A DNA stretch of 10,711 nucleotides from Verrucomicrobiota bacterium (lineage in GTDB: Bacteria > Verrucomicrobiota > Kiritimatiellia > UBA8416 > JAIOPI01). Positions 6,193 to 10,711 of this stretch are shown here, piece by piece (within the stretch, counting starts at the first letter, position 1; the number at the start of each line of letters is the position of its first letter). A program made the translations under genes and the position numbers. Location: NCBI GenBank assembly GCA_027620105.1, contig JAQCIA010000041.1:1-10711 (forward strand), written 5' to 3'. The notes below the pieces were generated by a model. That model was not told the origin of the DNA and ran no database searches. It was given only the letters and a program-made list of their open reading frames with translations.

Positions 6193-7035
6193 TTAGCGGA
6201 ACGGGGCGGGCGGCTTAGCATCCGTGTGCACGTCGGCCTCGCGCGGCGGACCGGAGGCATAGGGCGGGGGGCTGATCACGGCGCGGCCTTCGGGTGGTGG
6301 TTCGAAGGGTGGCGGGCCAAAGGGCGAGGGACGGAAGAATGGCCAGCCGGGGCGGCGTCCGTGGCGTGCCGCTTCCTGCATGCGCACCTGCTTGTATTCC
6401 TGTCCGGCGGCAAAGAAGACGAAGACCGCGACTAGGACGAGCAGAGGATTGCGGGGCGACTGATTCCAGGCGGCGACGATAAAGCCGATCGATACCAGCT
6501 GACCGAGGCGGGCGGCGCAGGCGGTGGCCTTCAGGCGTCCGAAGCGCGGTGTGAGGGCGGCGCGCAGAATACGACCGCCATCCATGGGGAAGGCCGGGAT
6601 CATGTTGAACACGGCCAGGACGATGTTCGCGGAGCCCAGCAACAGGAGGATGTTCACACCGAAACCGGGGAGGGGTGGGAGGATGGACGTGGCGTGCCCG
6701 ATGGGAATCAGGATGCATCCCAGGGCGAGGCTGACCAGTGGCCCGGCGATGGCCATGACAAACTCATCCCAGGGGCGTTCGGGAATGCGCTCCATCTGGG
6801 CGGCACCACCGACAACCATCAGGGTGATCTGGCGGACGCGGCAACCTTTGCGGATGGCCGCGTAGGAGTGCCCGAGTTCATGCAGGACGATGCTGACCAG
6901 AAAGCCGACACCAAGAAGCGTGCCGGTGATGGGGCCAAAGCGCGATGCCAGGTAGAAGAAGAGAATGATCAGGGACAGATTCAGCCGGATGGGAATTCCC
7001 CAAACGCGCGCAATCTGATAGGACATGGCAGACAT
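6193..7035 (-). CDS. M50-family (site-2 protease-like) intramembrane metalloprotease
   Basis: A 280-residue membrane protein. HELGH at 52-56 supplies the zinc-binding histidines and catalytic Glu53, inside a membrane segment. The second family motif, NMIPAFPMDGGRILRA (144-159), supplies the third zinc ligand Asp152. Hydrophobic segments lie near 14-32, 38-58, 92-115, 125-147 and 175-211. There is no PDZ or CBS domain. The C-terminal 50 residues (about 228-280) are Pro-rich and disordered-looking, with repeats such as PPPFEPPPEG. Family members cleave membrane-anchored regulators, for example anti-sigma factors, within the bilayer; no such substrate is encoded nearby. The ATG at 7033-7035 has AAGGA (7041-7045) 5 bases upstream. 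It is first of the unit protease, receiver, BON-like protein, and lies 49 bases from the divergent methyltransferase. Confidence 0.92.
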   Translation of the reverse strand: MSAMSYQIARVWGIPIRLNLSLIILFFYLASRFGPITGTLLGVGFLVSIVLHELGHSYAAIRKGCRVRQITLMVVGGAAQMERIPERPWDEFVMAIAGPLVSLALGCILIPIGHATSILPPLPGFGVNILLLLGSANIVLAVFNMIPAFPMDGGRILRAALTPRFGRLKATACAARLGQLVSIGFIVAAWNQSPRNPLLVLVAVFVFFAAGQEYKQVRMQEAARHGRRPGWPFFRPSPFGPPPFEPPPEGRAVISPPPYASGPPREADVHTDAKPPAPFR

Positions 7036-7084
7036 TACATTCCTTTATGGACTGAAAATCACGAAACTGTGTCGGTGATGATAC

Positions 7085-8119
7085 ATGAATCAAGAAGCAG
7101 ATCATAGCGCGAACCACGGTGCGGGGAGTCCGGAGCGGATCATGCGGATGGCGTCGGCATTTTATGAATCAGGTGTGCTGTTCGCAGCGTCTGATGTGGG
7201 GGTTTTTCGGGAACTGGCCGCGCATGGGCGCACGGATGTGGACAAGCTGGCGGGCATGTTGAGAGTGAATCGGCGCGGTCTCCGGCTGCTGCTCGATGCG
7301 TGCGTGGCCGTCGGGTTGCTGGAGAAGTGCGGCGACCTCTATGGCAATGCGGCCGAGGCTTCTGCGTTTCTGGTTCCCGGTGCGGCGGGTGATCTGAGTG
7401 GTGCGCTGCGCTACAACCGTGATGTGTATGCGGCATGGGGGCGGCTGACTGACCTGGTGCGGACGGGGCAGCCCGTCGAGGCGCCCGCCGTGCATCTGGG
7501 TGGCGATGCGGCACGGACTCGGGCCTTTGTGATGGCCATGCATGGACGTGCGCTGGCGATCGGGCGGGGGGCGGTCGCCAAGATTGACCTGAAGGGGTGC
7601 AAGCGGTTGCTGGATATCGGGGGTGGGCCGGGCACGATGGCGGGGTTGCTGGCGCGCGCCAATCCGGACCTGCACTGCCAGGTCATTGAATTGCCGGCGG
7701 CGGCGGCCATTGCCAATGAGCTGTTGCAGGAACAAGGGTTGCGTGAGCGGGTGACGATGATTCCGGGCGACTACCATGCCACGCCCTTTCCGCCGGAAAA
7801 TGATGCCGTGCTATTTTCCGGCGTGCTGCATCAGGAATCGCCGGACGCGATCCGCGAGCTTTTCACGCGGGCGTATCAGTGTCTGGTGCCGGGCGGGCGG
7901 TTGTACGTGCTCGACATGATGACGGACGAGACGCACACCGCGCCAGCATTCTCCGCGTTATTCGCGGTGAACATGGCACTCACCACCAACAACGGATGGG
8001 TTTTCTCTGACGTGGAGCTGGGCGGTTGGCTGGAGGAATCCGGCTTTGCCGCGTATGGCTGTGCGCCCCTGCCGCCCCCTTTGCCACACTGGCTGGCCTG
8101 CGCGCGCAAGCCGGGCTGA
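7085..8119 (+). CDS. SAM-dependent O-methyltransferase (plant OMT/hydroxyneurosporene type)
   Basis: A 344-residue two-domain methyltransferase. Residues about 18-100 form the winged-helix dimerisation domain (PERIMRMASAFYESGVLFAA, then VNRRGLRLLLDACVAVGLLE and DLYGNAAEA). The Rossmann domain has SAM motif I LLDIGGGPGT (175-184), the acidic residue in VIELPA (200-205), GDY (228-230), SGVLHQ (245-250) and VPGGRLYVLDMM (268-279). This layout matches the acetylserotonin/hydroxyneurosporene/polyketide O-methyltransferase group; the substrate cannot be read. The ATG at 7085 has a modest GGTGA upstream; an in-frame ATG at 7142 with GGAG 6 bases upstream is a good alternative and keeps the whole domain. 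No carotenoid, polyketide or quinone genes are nearby; the downstream epimerase and glycosyltransferase make a methylated envelope sugar or lipid conceivable. Confidence 0.88.
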   Translation: MNQEADHSANHGAGSPERIMRMASAFYESGVLFAASDVGVFRELAAHGRTDVDKLAGMLRVNRRGLRLLLDACVAVGLLEKCGDLYGNAAEASAFLVPGAAGDLSGALRYNRDVYAAWGRLTDLVRTGQPVEAPAVHLGGDAARTRAFVMAMHGRALAIGRGAVAKIDLKGCKRLLDIGGGPGTMAGLLARANPDLHCQVIELPAAAAIANELLQEQGLRERVTMIPGDYHATPFPPENDAVLFSGVLHQESPDAIRELFTRAYQCLVPGGRLYVLDMMTDETHTAPAFSALFAVNMALTTNNGWVFSDVELGGWLEESGFAAYGCAPLPPPLPHWLACARKPG

Positions 8120-8183
8120 GGGCGATTCCGCGCCTGCACATGCGAGATGGCACTGGGCGAAGAAAACGTTGTACAGTCACGCG

Positions 8184-8211
8184 AAATCTCATCGGGAAAT
8201 CGATGAGGTTT
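8184..8211. promoter_or_regulatory. 11-bp hairpin in the methyltransferase-epimerase gap
   Basis: Bases 8184-8194 pair with 8201-8211 across a 6-base loop (GGAAAT); all pairs are Watson-Crick except one T-G wobble. The core is CTCATCG with CGATGAG. Only three T follow within the plus-strand stem end, then C, so termination would be weak. It ends 25 bases before the epimerase ATG and could instead be a 5' leader element. The gap of 117 bases holds no supported gene. Confidence 0.55.
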
Positions 8212-8236
8212 CCGGCCTGAGGGTGTGAGACGAACT

Positions 8237-9130
8237 ATGCAAGTTCTGGTGACGGGTGGGTGTGGATTTACGGGGGCGGCGCTGGTGTTGCGCCTGTTGG
8301 AGGATGGGCACCGGGTGCGGGCCCTCGACAACAAGCCTGGCATTCGTGAAGCGCAGTTGCGCAAGGCAGGCGCGGAAATCCTGTTCGGCTCGATTACGGA
8401 TCCGGACCTGATGCGCAAGGCCACGGAAGGTTGCGCGGTGGTGTTTCACCTCGCGGCGGCATTTCGCGACATGGGGTCCCCCAATCAGGTGTATCGCGAC
8501 GTCAATCGGGACGGCACGCGCATCGTGATGGAATCGGCCAAATCGGCGGGCGTGACCAAAGTGGTGTACTGCAGCACGCAGGGCGTGCACGGGCACATTG
8601 AGCCATCGCCGGGCGACGAGAATTCGCCCATCGCACCGGAAGACTACTATCAGGAAACCAAGTACATGGGCGAGGGGGTGGTCCGCGAATACATCCAGCA
8701 GGGGATGAAGGTCACCATCATCCGGCCCACGGCAATTTTCGGTCCCGGTGATCCCGCGCGGTTTGTGATGATATTTCGGCGAGTGTGGCGGGGTTCCTTT
8801 CCCATGTTCGGACGCGGGTACACTTGCTATCACCCGCTCTATATCGACAATCTCTCGGATGCCTTCGTGCTCGCGATGGATCGCAAGGTGTGCATTCGGC
8901 ACTATCCCTTCTGGCCGTTGCTCATTGCGTCGCATGTTTGTGAGAAGTTGTGCAAGCCCTTTGGCATTGCGCCGCCGATATTTCCTCGGCGGGCAGACTG
9001 GTATCGGCAGAATCGGGCGTTTCGCATCGATAAGGCGCGCCGTGATCTGGGCTATGACCCGCGCGTGGACCTGGACACGGGGCTGCAGCGGACCTTCGCC
9101 TGGTACCGGGATAATGGGTATTTGCAGTGA
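8237..9130 (+). CDS. NAD-dependent epimerase/dehydratase, apparently missing an internal segment
   Basis: A 297-residue extended short-chain dehydrogenase. The nucleotide-binding loop is VTGGCGFTG (5-13), Asp31 favours NAD, DVNRDGT (88-94) and the catalytic region CST (112-114) with Tyr138-x3-Lys142 (YQETK) are present, followed by RPTAIFGPGD (163-172). Members with this type of C-terminus (RHYPFWPLL, CKPFGIAPP, LGYDPRVDL) usually have about 30-36 residues, including a GEAYIIADEE-like strand and a following helix, between the DAFVLA helix and the RIRHYPFW strand. Here the two abut at about residues 214-218 (base 8882), so the protein is shorter than the roughly 330 residues I expect. The reading frame is intact. 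The ATG at 8237 is chosen because the Rossmann strand starts at once; a GTG at 8225 is also in frame. It probably acts on a nucleotide sugar with the glycosyltransferase downstream; activity is uncertain. Confidence 0.87.
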   Translation: MQVLVTGGCGFTGAALVLRLLEDGHRVRALDNKPGIREAQLRKAGAEILFGSITDPDLMRKATEGCAVVFHLAAAFRDMGSPNQVYRDVNRDGTRIVMESAKSAGVTKVVYCSTQGVHGHIEPSPGDENSPIAPEDYYQETKYMGEGVVREYIQQGMKVTIIRPTAIFGPGDPARFVMIFRRVWRGSFPMFGRGYTCYHPLYIDNLSDAFVLAMDRKVCIRHYPFWPLLIASHVCEKLCKPFGIAPPIFPRRADWYRQNRAFRIDKARRDLGYDPRVDLDTGLQRTFAWYRDNGYLQ

Positions 9131-9148
9131 TGAAGACGATGCCATGCG

Positions 9149-9181
9149 CGCAATCGCGACTTGATGCGTGCAACGATTGCG
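9149..9181. promoter_or_regulatory. 8-bp inverted repeat in the epimerase-glycosyltransferase gap
   Basis: CGCAATCG (9149-9156) is the exact reverse complement of 9174-9181, with a 17-base loop. The gap is 78 bases. No U-run follows. Its role is unknown; a folded spacer or a binding site are both possible. Confidence 0.45.
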
Positions 9182-9208
9182 GGTAATCATCCAGCTGCGC
9201 CTGACGCC

Positions 9209-9901
9209 ATGAAATTATCCATCGTCATTCCGGTCTACAACGAAGCCAACACGATTCGCGAACTGATCGCGAAGGTTGTGAGCGTCGACATGGGCGTAAC
9301 CAAGGAAATGGTGCTGGTCGACGATTGTTCCTCCGACGGAACGCGCGACGTGCTGAAGGCGATTCAGGCGGAACATCCGGAGTGGAAGGTCATGTTTCAC
9401 GCAGTGAACCGGGGCAAGGGCGCGGCCCTGCGCACGGGGTTTGCGGCCGCCACGGGGGACGTGGTTGTCATCCAGGACGCGGACATGGAGTACGACCCCA
9501 ATGACATCAAGTCGCTGCTCGGGCCGGTGATCAGCGGGCATGCAGACGTGGTATATGGGTCGCGCTTCCTGGGGGGTGGTCCGCATCGCGTGGTGTACTA
9601 CTGGCACTACCTGGGCAACCGATTCCTCACGACGCTGTCCAACATGATGACGGACCTCAACCTAACCGACATGGAAGTCTGCTACAAAATGTTTCGCCGC
9701 GAGGTGCTGCAGGCGGTGACGTTGTGCGAGGATCGTTTCGGTTTCGAGGTGGAAATCACGGCGAAGGTGGCGCACGGCAACTGGCGCATCTATGAAGTGC
9801 CGGTGGCGTACTACGGACGCAACTACGCCGAAGGCAAGAAGATCACTTGGAAGGATGGCGTGCGGGCCCTGTGGTGCATCTTCAAGTATCGATTTGTGTG
9901 A
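9209..9901 (+). CDS. Family 2 glycosyltransferase, polyprenyl-phosphate mannosyl/glucosyltransferase-like
   Basis: A 230-residue GT-A glycosyltransferase resembling dolichyl/polyprenyl-phosphate mannose synthases. The N-terminus is SIVIPVYNEANTI (4-16), the nucleotide-binding acidic motif is VDDCSSDGT (37-45), the lysine loop is NRGKGAALRTGF (67-78), the metal-binding motif is QDADMEYDP (89-97), and GSRF (117-120) and DRFGFEVEITAKV (175-187) follow. The family moves a sugar from a nucleotide donor to a lipid-phosphate carrier on the cytosolic side of the membrane. No C-terminal membrane helices are present, as in the short single-domain forms. The ATG at 9209 is chosen by family alignment; it has no clear ribosome site. 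In-frame TTG/ATG at 9161/9164 would add 15-16 unlikely residues. It follows the epimerase by 78 bases, suggesting donor-sugar modification followed by transfer. Confidence 0.92.
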   Translation: MKLSIVIPVYNEANTIRELIAKVVSVDMGVTKEMVLVDDCSSDGTRDVLKAIQAEHPEWKVMFHAVNRGKGAALRTGFAAATGDVVVIQDADMEYDPNDIKSLLGPVISGHADVVYGSRFLGGGPHRVVYYWHYLGNRFLTTLSNMMTDLNLTDMEVCYKMFRREVLQAVTLCEDRFGFEVEITAKVAHGNWRIYEVPVAYYGRNYAEGKKITWKDGVRALWCIFKYRFV

Positions 9902-9902
9902 G

Positions 9903-9921
9903 GGGCGCAGCGCGTGCGCCC
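9903..9921. promoter_or_regulatory. 7-bp GC-rich hairpin after the glycosyltransferase stop
   Basis: GGGCGCA (9903-9909) pairs exactly with TGCGCCC (9915-9921) around a 5-base loop. It starts one base after the stop codon and is not followed by a T-run. It may protect the 3' end of the upstream message or slow polymerase; it is not a standard terminator. Confidence 0.5.
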
Positions 9922-9945
9922 GTGAACTAGCCGACAGGCCGGAGG

Positions 9946-10422
9946 ATGAAGCGCGTGTTTTCTCGGATCACCATCTGGTTGGCAACAGGATTCGGGCTGG
10001 GCTACAGCCCGGTGGCTTCCGGCACGTTCGGGACGTTGCCGGGCCTGTTGATCGTGATGGCGCTGGCGGGGGAGAGCCTGCGCACGCAAATCATCGCGGC
10101 GGTTGTGATGGCCGTGGTTGCCATTCCGATCTGCTCGCACGCGGAAGAAAAATTTGGCCGCAAGGACGACGGGCGCATTGTTGCCGACGAGTACGGGACA
10201 TTTTTGATTGCCACGCTGGGGCTGCCCTGGCTGGCGCATCCCTGGCTGCTAGGGCTCGCCTTCGTCACGAGCCGCATCACGGACATCATCAAGCCGCCAC
10301 CCGCGCGGCAATCGCAGAGCCTGACCGGTGGCGTGGGCATCGTGATGGATGATGTGTTTTCCACACTCTACGCCCTGGCACTCAATCATGGCATCTGGTG
10401 GGCGGTAGAGCGCTGGTGGTGA
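9946..10422 (+). CDS. pgpA: Phosphatidylglycerophosphatase A
   Basis: A 158-residue membrane enzyme that dephosphorylates phosphatidylglycerophosphate to phosphatidylglycerol. PgpA family blocks appear in order: GFGLGYSPVASGTFGTLPG (15-33), EEKFGRKDDGRIVADEYG (67-84), the SRITDIIKPPPA block (109-120) and TGGVGIVMDDVFS (127-139). Hydrophobic segments lie between them. The acidic residues of the DEYG and MDDV motifs, probable metal ligands, are present. It is the partner step to pgsA at 826-1455. The start is uncertain: GGAGG (9941-9945) directly touches the ATG at 9946, so the GTG at 9955, with 9 bases of spacing, fits the ribosome site better and gives 155 residues. It is 44 bases from the glycosyltransferase, across a hairpin, and 52 bases from gpmI. 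Confidence 0.93.
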   Translation: MKRVFSRITIWLATGFGLGYSPVASGTFGTLPGLLIVMALAGESLRTQIIAAVVMAVVAIPICSHAEEKFGRKDDGRIVADEYGTFLIATLGLPWLAHPWLLGLAFVTSRITDIIKPPPARQSQSLTGGVGIVMDDVFSTLYALALNHGIWWAVERWW

Positions 10423-10474
10423 GGCGAGCGAACCCGCGCATGCATCCAGACAATCTTAACCAAGGGGACTAAAC

Positions 10475-10711
10475 GTGTATCAAGACAGACCGGTGGCAAT
10501 CATCATTCGCGACGGATGGGCGTTGAATCCGAACCCACTTGGCAACGCCGTGGCGGCGGCGCAAACGCCGGTGATCGATGCGCTCAAAGCCATGTATCCC
10601 TGGACGCAGCTTGCCTGCGCGGGCGAACCGGTGGGGCTGCCAGACGGATATATGGGCTCGAGTGAGGTCGGGCATTTGAATATGGGGGCCGGGCGCATCG
10701 TGATTCAGGAA
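10475..10711 (+). CDS. gpmI: 2,3-bisphosphoglycerate-independent phosphoglycerate mutase, 5' part only
   Basis: The first 79 codons of a gene that runs off the window. The enzyme interconverts 3- and 2-phosphoglycerate in glycolysis using two metal ions. Seen here are the first strand with metal-ligand Asp13 (IIIRDGW, 9-15), the NAVAAAQTP stretch (24-32), the CAGEPVGLP segment (48-56) and MGSSEVGHLNMGAGRIV (60-76), where Ser63 of SSEVGH is the serine that carries the phosphate. Usual forms read DGWG and GNSEVGH; Ala16 and Ser62 are small changes beside the key residues. The start is the GTG at 10475-10477, with AAGGGGA (10462-10468) 6 bases upstream; no ATG lies nearby in frame. It is downstream of pgpA on the same strand, with no obvious hairpin in the gap. 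Confidence 0.93.
   Translation, partial: MYQDRPVAIIIRDGWALNPNPLGNAVAAAQTPVIDALKAMYPWTQLACAGEPVGLPDGYMGSSEVGHLNMGAGRIVIQE

Noticed and set aside
8184..8211. The methyltransferase-epimerase hairpin as a classical intrinsic terminator
   Set aside because: The T-run after the stem is at most three bases and part of the stem itself, so I list it only as a structured element.
8189..9190. Minus-strand open frame of 333 codons opposite the epimerase gene
   Set aside because: It is antisense to a gene with clear family motifs. Its composition (many His, Arg, Pro) is that of a GC-rich shadow frame and it shows no domain.
1..10711. A mobile element, defence system, CRISPR array or tRNA
   Set aside because: No transposase, integrase, phage gene, repeat-spacer array or tRNA-like cloverleaf was seen on either strand; the content is core and metabolic.

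Overview
The window is a gene-dense stretch of a GC-rich bacterial chromosome carrying mostly core and household genes: ribosomal protein S2, elongation factor Ts, glucose-6-phosphate isomerase, phosphoglycerate mutase and two phosphatidylglycerol synthesis enzymes. AGGAG-type ribosome sites and several GTG starts fit a Gram-negative-like, free-living bacterium. Gene order is unusual (tsf is followed by pgsA, not pyrH/frr), which hints at a less-studied phylum such as a PVC or candidate-phylum lineage. This placement is a guess; no marker seen here settles it. There are no IS elements, phage genes, CRISPR arrays, tRNAs or rRNAs.

Layout. (1) 41-3444, minus strand, read right to left: rpsB, tsf, pgsA and a sensorless histidine kinase, probably one transcription unit. 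(2) 3445-3764: a 320-base divergent promoter region with an rpsB leader, a candidate rpsB promoter and a tandem 10-bp repeat. (3) 3765-5408, plus strand: pgi, whose 3' end overlaps the next gene tail to tail by 38 bases. (4) 5371-7035, minus strand, read right to left: M50 site-2-type intramembrane protease, stand-alone receiver protein, small BON-like protein. (5) 7085-10711, plus strand: O-methyltransferase, NAD-dependent epimerase/dehydratase, family 2 glycosyltransferase, pgpA, and the 5' end of gpmI, cut by the window edge.

How the genes may work together. PgsA makes phosphatidylglycerophosphate and PgpA dephosphorylates it, so two consecutive steps of phosphatidylglycerol synthesis lie in the two arms of the window. 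Pgi and GpmI are glycolytic. The epimerase, glycosyltransferase and perhaps the methyltransferase look like envelope sugar or lipid-linked sugar enzymes. The orphan kinase, stand-alone receiver and intramembrane protease are signalling parts without visible partners.

I found no convincing new defence, mobile or biosynthetic system. The points most worth a second look are: an epimerase that appears to lack about 35 internal residues; a 98-residue charge-segregated tail on S2; the protease/receiver/BON-like operon with an enlarged receiver output face; strong hairpins without U-tracts in five gaps between co-directional genes; and a structured rpsB leader.
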